From Kiritimatiellia bacterium (GTDB lineage Bacteria > Verrucomicrobiota > Kiritimatiellia > RFP12 > UBA1067): a stretch of DNA of 49,722 nucleotides. The translations under genes were made by a program, and so were the position numbers. The stretch lies in NCBI GenBank assembly GCA_028700415.1, contig JAQVSS010000006.1:1-49722 (forward strand), given 5' to 3'. The notes below the pieces were generated by a model. The model was not told the DNA's origin and did no database searches. It saw only the letters and a program-made list of their open reading frames with translations. This document shows, piece after piece, positions 1 to 8,990 of the stretch (position 1 is the stretch's first letter; the number at the start of each line of letters is the position of its first letter).

Positions 1-1
1 T

Positions 2-973
2 CTGGCGGCGATCGCTGGCTACTACGGCGAGGGCAACTTCCGCCGTCTGCGCCAGGAGGCATGCCGGCTCTACTACGGCGCGGGCTGGGCGGGCAAGGAT
101 TCGATGGCGTCGTATCTCTGGTATCTTGAGGACTCGTTCATGAAGACGCCCGACTGCCTGGGCTGGGGCATCGGTTCGCAGATCGGCAAGTGTCTGGCGA
201 ATTTCCCGGAGTACGGGGAAAAGCTGACGAACTGCCTTGCGAACGCGGAGGCAGCCGCGGCGGCCGCCGGCGACGCGCGGGGCCTCGCGCACGTCCGCCG
301 CGAACGCGAGATGTTTGGAATGACGTGGCTGGACGGATATCGTTCCTACGTCGAGAACTACCGCGAGCACGATGTCTTCGCGAAGAAGGGCGAGATCACG
401 GTCGACGGCGTCCTCGATGAGCAGGACTGGGCCGCCGCGAAGCCGCTCGACGGATTCAAGCGCCCGCCGTGGAATGGTCGCGTGCCGGCCGAGGTGCAGA
501 CGGTCGCGAAAATCGTCCGCTCGAAGGAGACGCTCTACTTCGCGGTCGAGTGCCTCGAGCCGACGATGGACAAGCGCGTCGCGAAAGCGAAGATCGACCC
601 GGCGCACCCTTGGAAGGGCTTCGGCGACCACATCGAGCTCTTCTACCAGTATCCCGACATGGCCGAGAAGTGCTATCACCTGATGATCAACTCTGAGGGA
701 CAGTCGTTCTGCGGCATCCAGGTGACGCCGGCGAACTTCGACGGGAACTTCACGACGCGCGCGCAGGTCGCGGTCCGGCGTCTCGCCGACCGCTGGATCG
801 CCGAAGTGGCGATTCCGACGAGCGAGATCGGCATGCAGTGCTTCGACGGCGCGTCATGGCGCGCCAACGTCGCGCGACAGCGCGTGACGACGGATGCCCC
901 CCCCGAGGGCTCCAGCGCCGCGAACGGCGTCTTCAACGGTACGAGCAATCACGTCAACCTGAAGTTCAGGTAA
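2..973 (+). CDS. DUF4838 / CBM9-like secreted glycan protein, 5'-truncated by window edge
   Basis: The reading frame is open from base 2 to the TAA at 971-973, so the gene begins outside the window; 323 codons are visible. The first ~125 residues match the helical end of the DUF4838 domain of the next gene, with the shared run G-W-G-x-G and a similar lysine-rich spacing. From about residue 130 a CBM9-like/DOMON-like beta-sandwich follows, starting at a T-V-D-G-V-L-D-E motif and ending H-V-N-L-K-F-R at the stop. The same block occurs at residues 618-811 of the neighbour at 1148, so the two are tandem paralogues. Unlike the neighbour, this copy stops at the end of the CBM9-like block and lacks the extra C-terminal domain. 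DUF4838 proteins are related to alpha-glucuronidase/GH20-type barrels; the substrate is not known. Confidence 0.8.
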   Translation: MAAIAGYYGEGNFRRLRQEACRLYYGAGWAGKDSMASYLWYLEDSFMKTPDCLGWGIGSQIGKCLANFPEYGEKLTNCLANAEAAAAAAGDARGLAHVRREREMFGMTWLDGYRSYVENYREHDVFAKKGEITVDGVLDEQDWAAAKPLDGFKRPPWNGRVPAEVQTVAKIVRSKETLYFAVECLEPTMDKRVAKAKIDPAHPWKGFGDHIELFYQYPDMAEKCYHLMINSEGQSFCGIQVTPANFDGNFTTRAQVAVRRLADRWIAEVAIPTSEIGMQCFDGASWRANVARQRVTTDAPPEGSSAANGVFNGTSNHVNLKFR

Positions 974-1011
974 TACTGAGTACTGCCACGAGTCAGGGTG
1001 ACGTCAAATAA

Positions 1012-1033
1012 GGGCGGGATCGACGACCCGCCC
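1012..1033 (+). terminator. GC-rich hairpin after the first DUF4838 gene
   Basis: A perfect 7-bp stem, GGGCGGG (1012-1018) with CCCGCCC (1027-1033), encloses an 8-nt loop 38 bp after the stop codon. There is no T-tract, so it may be a rho-dependent pause or an RNA-stability hairpin, not a canonical intrinsic terminator. Confidence 0.4.
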
Positions 1034-1147
1034 GTTCAACTGCCGCGCTTAGGCTGACTGTGCGCGCAGGAGAAACGAAGAAGAAGCCGCAGAAGAGCGC
1101 ATTGTCCTCGCTTGTTCATTTGAAAAAGGACAAAGGAGAAAGTGAAT

Positions 1148-4126
1148 ATGCAAAGACAAGTCATGGGTGCGCTGGCGTTGGCCGGCCTGGTGTTCGGCGG
1201 GTGCTGTCCGTTGTGCGAGAAGGGACCGGCGCGGGTTGCGTTGGTCGACAACGGCGTGGCGATGTGCCGCGTCGTCGTGGCCGAGAACGCGTCCCAACCC
1301 GAGAAGTTCGGCGCGAAGGAGCTGGCGAAGTACCTCGCGAAGTCGACGGGCTGCGGCGAGCTGGACGGAGCGTATCCGATCGTGCTCGATTGCCGGCAGC
1401 GAAAGGACGGACTTGATCCGTGGAAAGAGGACGAGTTCGAGATCGAGGTTTCCGAGACGGGCATGAAGATCACGGGCTACGGTCCGCGCGGGACGCTTTA
1501 CGGCGTCTATGAGATCCTGAAGGCGTATGCGGGGATGCGCTGGCTCGTGCCGGGCGAGGACGGCGAATACTGCGTCCATCAGGGCAATTCGGTCTCCCTG
1601 CCCGTCGGCAAGACGGAGAAGAAGCCGTACCTCAAGATCCGCGAGACGCGGACGACGGGTGAGGAGGGCATGCTTTGGACGGCCCGCAACAACATGCAGT
1701 GGGGTGGGGCGGGGCTTCAGGGCTTCACCGACGGCAAGGGCAATCGGACAAAGGAATGCGACCGCCTCGAGGAGCTGTGCGTCAAGGGCGTCGGCCCGTG
1801 CGGCCACATCCAGTCGACGCTGCTCCTGGCGGACCTGGACAACAACACGTACAACGGTACGGAGGAGAAGGCGGAGGCCGCGTTCAAGCGTCATCCCGAG
1901 TGGTTTCCGCTGATCGACGGCAAGCGCAAGATCATCTGGAGCGCGGGCGACCCGAATCCGTGCGTCTCCAACGAGGCGTTTCTCGACCATGCGGCGGAAG
2001 TCGTCTGCCGATGGATCGACCGTCCGCACGGCCGTGACTCGTACATGACCCTCGGCAACAACGACACGACGCTCTGGTGCCAGTGCTCGGCATGCCAGGC
2101 GCTTGACGCGCCCGAGGCGAAAGGAACGAAGGGCGAGATCTCCGACCGCTACTGGCATATGGTCAACGGCATCGCCAGGCGCGTGTGGAAGCGCTTCCCC
2201 GACGCGAAGTTCGCGGGCTGGGCGTACCAGAACTACTGGTATCCGCCGGTGCGCGAGAAGATCGATCCGCGCCTCAAGGTGTTCGTCAGCTTCAATAACC
2301 AGTGCTGGCGCCACCACTGCCTCGATCCGAAGTGCACGATCAACGCCGAGATGAAGAAGATCTACTCGCTCTGGGCGAAGACGGGCCTGCCGCTCGTCGT
2401 CAACCGCGACGAGATCGGTTGCGGCGGCACGCCGGGCAGCGAGTTCATGCCGGTCGAGCGCATTCTCCGGCAGAATTTTCTCGACTATCGCGAGATGGGG
2501 TGCAGCGGCTCGCACTTCTGCTGCGGCGGGCCGTATCCGCGTTTCCTCAACTACGCGAAGAAGTGGGCGCCGTTCTACGGCCACAACGACGCGTGGTATG
2601 CGATGTGGCAGACGTGCTACCTCTCCTCGCGCCTTGAGTGGGATGTCACCCGCGACTTCGAGAAGGAGTGGGAGGAGGCGAATTCGCTCTACTACGGCAA
2701 GAAGGCGTGGCAGGGCGCGATGCGCGACTTCCGCCAGACGCTTGAGAAGGCGTTCTTCGAGACGCCCGGCTGCATCGGCTGGGGCAGCGGTGCGCCGATG
2801 GGGCGTTGCCTGGACCAGGCGGGCATGGAGCAGAAGCTGAAGGGTCTCCTGGACAAGGCGGTCGCGCTCGCGAAGGAAGATCCCGACGCCCGCGCGCTGA
2901 AGCACGTCGAGATGGAGAAGAGCATCTTCGAGCGCACGTGGCTCAAGGCGCGCCAGGTCTATCTCGACAACTTCAAGGAACTGAACGTCTACCGCCGTAC
3001 GGGCACGATCGCGGTCGACGGCGTCCTCGACGAGGCGGACTGGAAGAACGCGGACGTCCTCGGCAACTTCAAGGCGGCGGACCACTCGCTCGTCAAGACG
3101 GCCGACATCCAGCAGACGTATGCGCGCGTCGTCTACGACCGCGACCACCTGTATATCGCGGTCGAGGCGATGGAACCTCAGATCGCAAAGATGAAGGCTG
3201 GCAAGTCCGTCGACCGCCAGCACGGCTACGGTGAGCTCGGCAACCACATCGAGCTCTTCTACAACTTCCCGGACATGTTCGAGCGGTGCTTCCAGATCCA
3301 CGTCAACTCGGAGGGCCAGATTCTCGAACTGCGGCGCAACACGGTTTCCGACTGCGACACGTCCTTCATGACGCGTGCGAAGTGGGCCGTGAAGAGGGGG
3401 GCGGACCGCTGGACGGTCGAGATCGCGATTCCCTGCACGGAGATCGGGCAGAACTGCTTCGACGGATCGACATGGCGGCTCAACGTCGCCCGTCAGCGCG
3501 AGGTCGAGGGTGCGAAGCGCGAGACGTCCAGCGTCTGCAACGGACTCTTCTACGCGCCGGCGATGTTCATCAACATGAAGTTCACGCCCGGCCGTGTGCA
3601 GGGCATCAGCCAGGGGCACGATGTCGCGCCGTGGAAGAACGCCGGCTTCGAGTCGGTCAAGCCCAATCCGACTGACCGGCGCTTCACGTGGAAAAAGTGG
3701 ACCAGTCCGAACGTGCCGAAGGAATGGGGCGACACCGAGACTCCCGGCGAACTCGTCGAAGAGGGCGGCAACCACTATCTCCGCATCCACGGTGCGCCGG
3801 GGACGGACATCTCGCAGTATTTCCTCGGCGACGGCAGGGGCCGGCTCCACACGACGTTCCGCGCGCGCGGCAAGGGCAAGCTCACGCTGTGGACGGCCAG
3901 CTACACGAATCACCCGCCGCAGACGAAGCTCGGCGGCTACTGCATCGTCGGCGGCACGTCGAAGAACAACACGTTCGACCTGACGCCGGAGTGGAAGGTC
4001 TATTCCTTCGATACGCCGAAGCTCGGCTATCCGACCGAGCGCGTCGCGCACCGCTTCCGGATGCATGGCGACGACAGCACAGCCGACATCGACGACGTCT
4101 ATGTCACGCCGCAGTTCGAGGACTGA
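1148..4126 (+). CDS. DUF4838 multidomain secreted protein, putative glycan hydrolase, 992 aa
   Basis: The ATG at 1148 is preferred over the in-frame GTG at 1142 because AAAGGAG (1132-1138) lies 9 nt upstream of it and only 3 nt from the GTG. Residues 1-19 form a signal peptide ending in G-G-C-C, probably a lipoprotein with Cys19, though the lipobox is atypical. Residues ~30-165 resemble the N-terminal domain of alpha-glucuronidase/GH20-like enzymes. Residues ~170-615 are DUF4838 with a C-S-A-C motif. Residues 618-811 are a CBM9-like sandwich, and 812-992 a second jelly-roll-like domain. The protein should be anchored in an outer or periplasmic membrane and act on a polysaccharide or glycan. 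The family fold is recognisable, but no experimentally defined reaction can be assigned. It lies directly downstream of a shorter paralogue. Confidence 0.82.
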   Translation: MQRQVMGALALAGLVFGGCCPLCEKGPARVALVDNGVAMCRVVVAENASQPEKFGAKELAKYLAKSTGCGELDGAYPIVLDCRQRKDGLDPWKEDEFEIEVSETGMKITGYGPRGTLYGVYEILKAYAGMRWLVPGEDGEYCVHQGNSVSLPVGKTEKKPYLKIRETRTTGEEGMLWTARNNMQWGGAGLQGFTDGKGNRTKECDRLEELCVKGVGPCGHIQSTLLLADLDNNTYNGTEEKAEAAFKRHPEWFPLIDGKRKIIWSAGDPNPCVSNEAFLDHAAEVVCRWIDRPHGRDSYMTLGNNDTTLWCQCSACQALDAPEAKGTKGEISDRYWHMVNGIARRVWKRFPDAKFAGWAYQNYWYPPVREKIDPRLKVFVSFNNQCWRHHCLDPKCTINAEMKKIYSLWAKTGLPLVVNRDEIGCGGTPGSEFMPVERILRQNFLDYREMGCSGSHFCCGGPYPRFLNYAKKWAPFYGHNDAWYAMWQTCYLSSRLEWDVTRDFEKEWEEANSLYYGKKAWQGAMRDFRQTLEKAFFETPGCIGWGSGAPMGRCLDQAGMEQKLKGLLDKAVALAKEDPDARALKHVEMEKSIFERTWLKARQVYLDNFKELNVYRRTGTIAVDGVLDEADWKNADVLGNFKAADHSLVKTADIQQTYARVVYDRDHLYIAVEAMEPQIAKMKAGKSVDRQHGYGELGNHIELFYNFPDMFERCFQIHVNSEGQILELRRNTVSDCDTSFMTRAKWAVKRGADRWTVEIAIPCTEIGQNCFDGSTWRLNVARQREVEGAKRETSSVCNGLFYAPAMFINMKFTPGRVQGISQGHDVAPWKNAGFESVKPNPTDRRFTWKKWTSPNVPKEWGDTETPGELVEEGGNHYLRIHGAPGTDISQYFLGDGRGRLHTTFRARGKGKLTLWTASYTNHPPQTKLGGYCIVGGTSKNNTFDLTPEWKVYSFDTPKLGYPTERVAHRFRMHGDDSTADIDDVYVTPQFED

Positions 4127-4130
4127 CAAG

Positions 4131-4229
4131 ATGAGAAGCGCACTGATGGCGGCGGCGCTGCTGGCGGCCGCAGTGGCGAACGGCGCCGTGCACTGTCCCG
4201 TCAATTTCGTCAACATCCACATGAAATGA
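4131..4229 (+). pseudogene. Remnant of a third DUF4838 paralogue: signal peptide fused to the CBM9-like tail
   Basis: A 32-codon ORF starts 4 nt after the preceding stop. It encodes an alanine-rich signal peptide (about residues 1-19) followed at once by N-G-x-x-x-C-P-x-N-F-V-N and a stop. The last 15 or so residues align with the final residues of the CBM9-like domain of the two neighbours (N-G-x-F-x-x-x-x-x-x-V-N and N-G-L-F-Y-A-P-A-M-F-I-N). The simplest reading is a paralogue that has lost nearly all of its coding sequence in one internal deletion, leaving start and end. Its TGA overlaps the next ATG (ATGA at 4226-4229). A genuine small secreted peptide cannot be excluded. Confidence 0.55.
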
Positions 4230-5113
4230 GATCCATTATGAACAAGCTGCTGTCGATTGTTCTTCTGTTTTCGGCGTTTTCCGCGCTCGCCATTTCCCCG
4301 GAGGCGGTGCTTCACGGCGTGTGCGACCGCGACCGGGCGCTGTATGCGTGCGGCGAGGAGATGTCCTTTACCATCGCGCTCGAGGGCTGCGGCGCGGACT
4401 ATACCGGCGAAGGGCACTTCGTCAGCTGGAAGCGTACCGGCGACGACGGGAAGACCGAGTCCGGCAAGATTCCCGCGGCGGAGCTGCTCGCAAAACCGTT
4501 CGTCTACAAGACCTCGCTCGATCGCCCCGGGTTCGTGTGGTTCTATTCGATTCTCCAGAACGAGAAGGGCCAGCGCGTCGAGGCGACGCTCGAGAACGGA
4601 CGGAAGCGCAGCTTCGAGTTCTCCGGCAGCGCGGGTGTCGAGATCGAGACGCTTGAGTCCGTTCCCGAGCCGGACGATTTCGATGCGTTCTGGACGAAGC
4701 GTCGGGCGCGGCTCGCGAAGACGCCGATGACGGCGAAGCTCACGGAAGGCGAGTGCGAGACCGAGGGGATGAAGGCGTATGTCGTCGAAGTCGCCTGCGC
4801 GGGGCCGCGTCCGGTGACCGGTTATCTCACGGTGCCTACGGACGTGTCGAAGAAGTATCCGGTCTTGGTGCAGTTTGAGGGCTACGGCGTCACCCGTCCC
4901 TATGCTCCGAAGTGTCCGCCGTCCGGCCGGATCAGCTTCTATGTGACGAGCCATGGTTTTGAATTCGGCCGCGAACCGGAGTACTATCAGGAATTCTGGA
5001 AGTCGATCATGTCCGCCAATCACACCTTTGCGATGGATCCGCAGGAGAATTCCGATCCCGAGCGGGCGTATTTCAGTGGCATGACCTACCGGATCATGAG
5101 GGCGCTCGAATAA
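4226..5113 (+). pseudogene. Truncated CE7-type acetyl xylan esterase (AXE1 family), catalytic half missing
   Basis: The ORF starts with a signal peptide (best start M-N-K at 4238; the ATG at 4226 overlaps the preceding stop). A ~110-aa N-terminal beta domain is followed by the start of an AXE1/CE7 alpha/beta-hydrolase fold, with D-F-D-A-F-W, P-V-T-G-Y-L-T-V-P and Y-P-V-L-V-Q-F-E-G-Y-G. Family members continue past the R-A-L-E helix to the G-x-S-x-G nucleophile elbow and then Asp and His. Here the frame stops at R-A-L-E, about residue 290, so the whole catalytic triad is missing. CE7 enzymes deacetylate xylo-oligosaccharides and similar esters; this copy should be inactive. The next codon in frame begins a fragment of a different family. 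Confidence 0.75.
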
Positions 5114-5257
5114 CGAAGCATTGACTATGACGGCATCTTCGAGGCCTTGAGGGAAATTGGCTACGATGGCTGTCTCGGGCTTGAACTGGCCAATGCGTTC
5201 CCGGATAATCCGCAGTGGATTTCCGAATCTTATGACTATTTCAAAGGACTCATGTAA
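5114..5257 (+). pseudogene. C-terminal fragment of a sugar-phosphate isomerase/epimerase (xylose-isomerase-like TIM barrel)
   Basis: Directly after the TAA of the truncated esterase, the same reading frame encodes 47 codons ending at TAA 5255-5257. The pattern I-D-Y-D-G-I-F-E-A-L-R-E-I-G-Y-D-G followed by L-E-L is typical of the last strand and helix of AP-endonuclease-2-type sugar isomerases. There is no start codon or ribosome site. Such isomerases are commonly paired with Gfo/Idh/MocA oxidoreductases, and one follows 12 nt later. The fragment is therefore probably the surviving end of the original upstream operon partner, joined by deletion to the esterase. Confidence 0.65.
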
Positions 5258-5269
5258 GGGGATGTCGTT

Positions 5270-6604
5270 ATGAACAGAAGAGATTTCATCAAGACGAGTG
5301 CAGGGACGTTTTTTATCGCAGCCGGAGGCAATGCCTTTGGTCAGCACGCGGCATCAAACCGTGTGCGCTTGGCGGTTATCGGCTGTCACGAGAAAGGCCG
5401 CGGTTTCGGGGTGATGCAGAATGCGGTCAAAGTGCCGGGCGTTGAGATTGCCGTCGTCTGTGACGTCGATTCGCGTGCTCTGATTGCTGCCGCGGCGAAG
5501 ATCAAGGCCCTGACGGGCGTCGAACCGCGCAAGGAGAAGGACGTGCGTCGCGTGCTTGCGATGAAGGATGTCGACGGCATCCTGTGCGAAACGCCTGACC
5601 ACTGGCATGCCTGGTGTGCGTGGGAGGCAATGAAGGCGGGAAAGGCCGTCTATGTGGAAAAGCCCTGTTCGTTCTGTCAGCGGGAGAGCGAGATTCTGCT
5701 CACCACGCAGCGTGCGACGAACGGCATCTTCCAGATGGGCAACCAGCGGCGGAGCGACAGCAATGCGCTTGCGGCCATTAAGGCGATTCGCGAGGGTGCC
5801 ATCGGAGAGCCTCGCTGGGGGAAAGCGTGGTACATGGCGGCGCGTCCGCCGATCGGACGCGGCAAACCGGTTGCCGTGCCGGAGTGGCTGGACTGGGACC
5901 TCTGGCAGGGGCCGGCGCCGCGCACGGGGTTCCATGACAATTACGTGCATTACAACTGGCACTGGTTCCTTCGCTGGGGAACGGGGGAAAACGGCAATAA
6001 TGCGCCGCATTTCACGGACCTCGTGCGCTTGGCTCTTGGCGAAGACGGGTATCCCCGGAGGACGACAGCCGGCGGCGGCCGCTTTTTCTATGACAATGAC
6101 GACTGGGAATGGCCGGACAGCGTCAATGCCACTTGGGAATTCGCGGACCGCAAGTTCATCACGTGGGAATGCCTCTCCTGCGTGAGGAACAATCCGTATA
6201 TGAACTGCGGAACGGGCGGCATGGTCTATGGCCTTGAAGGTGCGGTATTGTTCCGTCCGAATTGCACGAGTGCCCTGTACGATGCGAAGGGAGCCCTGGT
6301 CAGAGAGTGGAAAGGTGTTTCCGTCGACGCGGGGTCGGATCTTTCGAAGACGATGTCGTTCGGAAGCATGGACGTGGCGCATCTCGCCCGCTTCGCCGAG
6401 TGCATCCGCGCAAGGGATACGCGAACGGCGTCTCCGGTCGAGGAGGCCGTCAAGAGCGTGTCGATGACGCATTTTGCGAACATGGCGCAACTTGGCGGCG
6501 GTGATGTGATTGCCGATGCCAAGACGGGCGCGCTTGTCTCGGCATCGCCCGAGGCTGCCAGATTCTGGAACCGGGAATACGCCCCCGGTTGGGAGGTGTC
6601 GTGA
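5270..6604 (+). CDS. Tat-exported Gfo/Idh/MocA family oxidoreductase, 444 aa
   Basis: The protein starts with a twin-arginine signal, N-R-R-D-F-I-K, followed by a hydrophobic stretch, so it should be exported folded with its nucleotide cofactor. The N-terminal Rossmann domain (R-L-A-V-I-G-C-x-x-K-G) binds NAD(P). The conserved E-K-P of the family is at residues 130-132. The W-x-D-W-D-L-W-x-G-P stretch in the C-terminal half is common in planctomycete and verrucomicrobial members. Family members oxidise or reduce sugars and cyclitols or act as cofactor-dependent glycosidases; the substrate here is unknown. A G-rich stretch precedes the ATG. The stop overlaps the next start by 4 nt (ATGA at 6604), so the two genes are translationally coupled. 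Confidence 0.88.
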   Translation: MNRRDFIKTSAGTFFIAAGGNAFGQHAASNRVRLAVIGCHEKGRGFGVMQNAVKVPGVEIAVVCDVDSRALIAAAAKIKALTGVEPRKEKDVRRVLAMKDVDGILCETPDHWHAWCAWEAMKAGKAVYVEKPCSFCQRESEILLTTQRATNGIFQMGNQRRSDSNALAAIKAIREGAIGEPRWGKAWYMAARPPIGRGKPVAVPEWLDWDLWQGPAPRTGFHDNYVHYNWHWFLRWGTGENGNNAPHFTDLVRLALGEDGYPRRTTAGGGRFFYDNDDWEWPDSVNATWEFADRKFITWECLSCVRNNPYMNCGTGGMVYGLEGAVLFRPNCTSALYDAKGALVREWKGVSVDAGSDLSKTMSFGSMDVAHLARFAECIRARDTRTASPVEEAVKSVSMTHFANMAQLGGGDVIADAKTGALVSASPEAARFWNREYAPGWEVS

Positions 6605-8871
6605 TGATTCACACGCTTTGTCTGATAGTTGGCGCTCTGGCGGTCTTCTCCGCGTGTGCCGAGACGATGCCCCCCGAAGACCTTTTCGACGGCAAGACGC
6701 TTGTTGTCGTCGAGACGAAGACATTCAAGCTGACGATTAATCCCGACGCCACGGCCAAGTCGCTGATTGCCAAGGCCACTGGCGAGGAATGCCTCCTAAC
6801 TGATGAGAAGATCCCCGTCTTCGCGTCGACCCAGATCCGGCCGTTTAACAACGAGATCCGCCTTGTTCAGCAGGCCAAGCGCACGACCTATCCTGCCAAC
6901 CGCATCCGTCGCGAGGGGGATCTCCTCTACATGGGCTTCGAGACTGCGCCGTATCAGGTCACAGTGCGCGTGACCGAGACGCCCGAGGGTTATGCGACGT
7001 TCAAGATCGACCGTCTCATCTCCAACCATGAGGACGAGCACCAGTACTATCACTGGAATCTAGACGTCCCGCCGGTGGAGTCCTTCCGCCTGCTGCAGCT
7101 TCCGGTGAAGGAGCGCAAGAACTTCGGCGACTGGTTGAATGTGATGTGGGACGACAAGGCACTTGTCGGCGTTATCGGTGGCACACCGTACATGGACGTC
7201 GACAACGAGCGTCGCCACGGCTTTCGCAAGCTGACGGTCGAATCACTCAAGAACTACGGCGTCACCAACGGCATCGCTGTTCTGGCCGTTGCGACGAAGG
7301 AACAGGAGTTCCTCGACCAGATCGATGCCGTCGAGCGCGACCTCGGGCTTCCGCGCGGCGTGAAGAGCCGCCGCGACAGCCGCCTCAACGCGTCCCTCTT
7401 CTGGGTCGGCAGAGCCTTCCGCCCGGAGAATGTCGACGCCATCCTCAAGTACATGAAACAGGGCGGCTTCCGCATGCTGCTCATCTACCACCCCTGCCTG
7501 ATCAAGGCCAAGAGCTACAGGACGCTGCCGGACTACACCCTCGACAACGGCTGGACCGAGGAGAACCTGACGGCCGCGTTCGACCGCCTGCACAAGGAAG
7601 GCATTTCGATCGGCTTCCACACGCTACAGACCTTCATCGGACTTGACAGTTCGTATGTGACTCCCGAAGCCGACCACCGCCTCGCCCTCATCAAGCACTT
7701 TACGCTTTCGCAGCCGCTGCCGATTTCGGAGAAGCCCAGCGAGCTCTTCGTCGAGGAGAATCCCGTCTCCGCCCCGATGCACCCGAAGATCCGCGTGCTG
7801 AAGTTCGGCTCTGAGCTTTTCACCTACGAGGGCTATACTACGGAACGCCCCTACAAGTTCCTCGGCGTCAAACGCCGCCACCTCGGTACCCACGCGAAGG
7901 ATCATCCGCGTGGCGAGATCGGCGGCGTCCTGGGCATCAGCGAGTGCGCTGCCATCTCCACGTATATCGATCAGGATTCCTCCCTGCAGGACGAGATAGC
8001 CGAGAAGATCGCCAATATCTACAAGTGCGGCATCGACTTCTTCTACTTCGACGGTTCCGAAGACGCCAACGTGCCGTGTACGGTCAATATCTCGCTTTCT
8101 CAGTACCGCTGTGTGCAGGTCTGCACGGCGAAGACGGGCTGCGCGCCGCTCTTTACCGAGGGCTGCGCCAAGAGCCACTTCGGCTGGCACATCCAGTCGG
8201 GTGCGAACGCGTTCGATGTCTTCGGCTCGGAGATCTTCAAGGGCAAGATCATCGAGTATCCCTATGCCGCAGCAAAGCGCCTGGCGATGGACTTTACTCG
8301 TGTGGACTTCGGCTGGTGGGGCTTCTGGCTGCCGAACCTAGACGGCGAGCCCGCACTCAAAAAGGGCCTCTTCCGTGGCGGCCGCCGCACGGTCGGCACG
8401 CAGGCCGACATCTGGGAATACGGCACGTCCAAGGCGGCCGCGTTCGACTGTCCCTCGACAATGCAGTTCGACCTCAATACTCTTGCCCAGCACAAGCGGA
8501 CGGCCGACATCCTCGAGACGGTGCGCCGCTGGGAGGACGTTCGCCTGAAAAAGTGGCTCACGCCCGCCCAGAAGGAGATGCTCAAGGATCCTGCTAAGGA
8601 GTTCCATCTCTTCCTGAACGAGAAGGGAGAGTACGAACTCCTCGAGTGGAAGCAGTTGGACGTCGCCGGGGACAAGTGGTCGCGCGTGCGCGCCTTCGTC
8701 TTCGAGCGCAACGGCCAGCGCGTTGTCGCCTACTGGGATATCGCCGACAAGTCCGAACTCGTGCTGGCCAACGGCGTCGGCACGCTGAAGGCGGAGAACC
8801 GTGCCTACTGGACTACGCAGAAGAGCGAGGCGGACGTGCGTGCCGCCTTAGCGGGCGCGACGATCCGCTGA
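6604..8871 (+). CDS. Secreted protein of unknown function, probable TIM-barrel glycoside hydrolase, 755 aa
   Basis: The start is the ATG at 6604, which has GGGAGG (6591-6596) 7 nt upstream and overlaps the TGA of the oxidoreductase gene. An in-frame TTG further upstream is less likely. Residues 1-20 are a signal peptide with a possible S-A-C lipobox. Residues ~25-260 look like a beta-sandwich domain. A barrel-like region follows, with R-M-L-L-I-Y, G-I-S-I-G-F-H-T and C-G-I-D-F-F-Y-F-D-G-S-E-D; acidic residues at strand ends are typical of retaining glycosidases. A small beta domain closes the protein. I do not recognise a numbered GH family. Coupling to a sugar oxidoreductase suggests joint processing of one glycan. 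Confidence 0.7.
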   Translation: MIHTLCLIVGALAVFSACAETMPPEDLFDGKTLVVVETKTFKLTINPDATAKSLIAKATGEECLLTDEKIPVFASTQIRPFNNEIRLVQQAKRTTYPANRIRREGDLLYMGFETAPYQVTVRVTETPEGYATFKIDRLISNHEDEHQYYHWNLDVPPVESFRLLQLPVKERKNFGDWLNVMWDDKALVGVIGGTPYMDVDNERRHGFRKLTVESLKNYGVTNGIAVLAVATKEQEFLDQIDAVERDLGLPRGVKSRRDSRLNASLFWVGRAFRPENVDAILKYMKQGGFRMLLIYHPCLIKAKSYRTLPDYTLDNGWTEENLTAAFDRLHKEGISIGFHTLQTFIGLDSSYVTPEADHRLALIKHFTLSQPLPISEKPSELFVEENPVSAPMHPKIRVLKFGSELFTYEGYTTERPYKFLGVKRRHLGTHAKDHPRGEIGGVLGISECAAISTYIDQDSSLQDEIAEKIANIYKCGIDFFYFDGSEDANVPCTVNISLSQYRCVQVCTAKTGCAPLFTEGCAKSHFGWHIQSGANAFDVFGSEIFKGKIIEYPYAAAKRLAMDFTRVDFGWWGFWLPNLDGEPALKKGLFRGGRRTVGTQADIWEYGTSKAAAFDCPSTMQFDLNTLAQHKRTADILETVRRWEDVRLKKWLTPAQKEMLKDPAKEFHLFLNEKGEYELLEWKQLDVAGDKWSRVRAFVFERNGQRVVAYWDIADKSELVLANGVGTLKAENRAYWTTQKSEADVRAALAGATIR

Positions 8872-8990
8872 ATCGGTGCCGCGGGCCAGGACGGGCCGCA
8901 CAGCGGCAACCCGGTCGTGCGTTCACGGAAGGGCGCGCTCGAGCATGTCGCCTGGGCTTCGGAATGTTCCGACGGCGCGCGCGTCCCCTT
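8872..8990 (+). other. Remnant stretch between two convergent genes, possible coding scar
   Basis: This 119-bp stretch lies between the stop of the 755-aa gene and the stop of the truncated minus-strand GH gene. Read in the frame that continues past the TGA at 8869-8871, it is open and protein-like (H-S-G-N-P-V-V-R, then G-A-L-E-H-V-A-W, then D-G-A-R-V-P-F-H) until TAA at 9043-9045. It has no start. It may be the end of a lost gene, or chance coding in GC-rich DNA. Confidence 0.25.

Noticed and set aside
1049-5347. Very long minus-strand open frame (1432 codons)
   Set aside because: It lies antisense to three coding sequences with clear domains. Its translation is rich in Arg/Leu/Val without motifs, as expected from GC-rich third positions.
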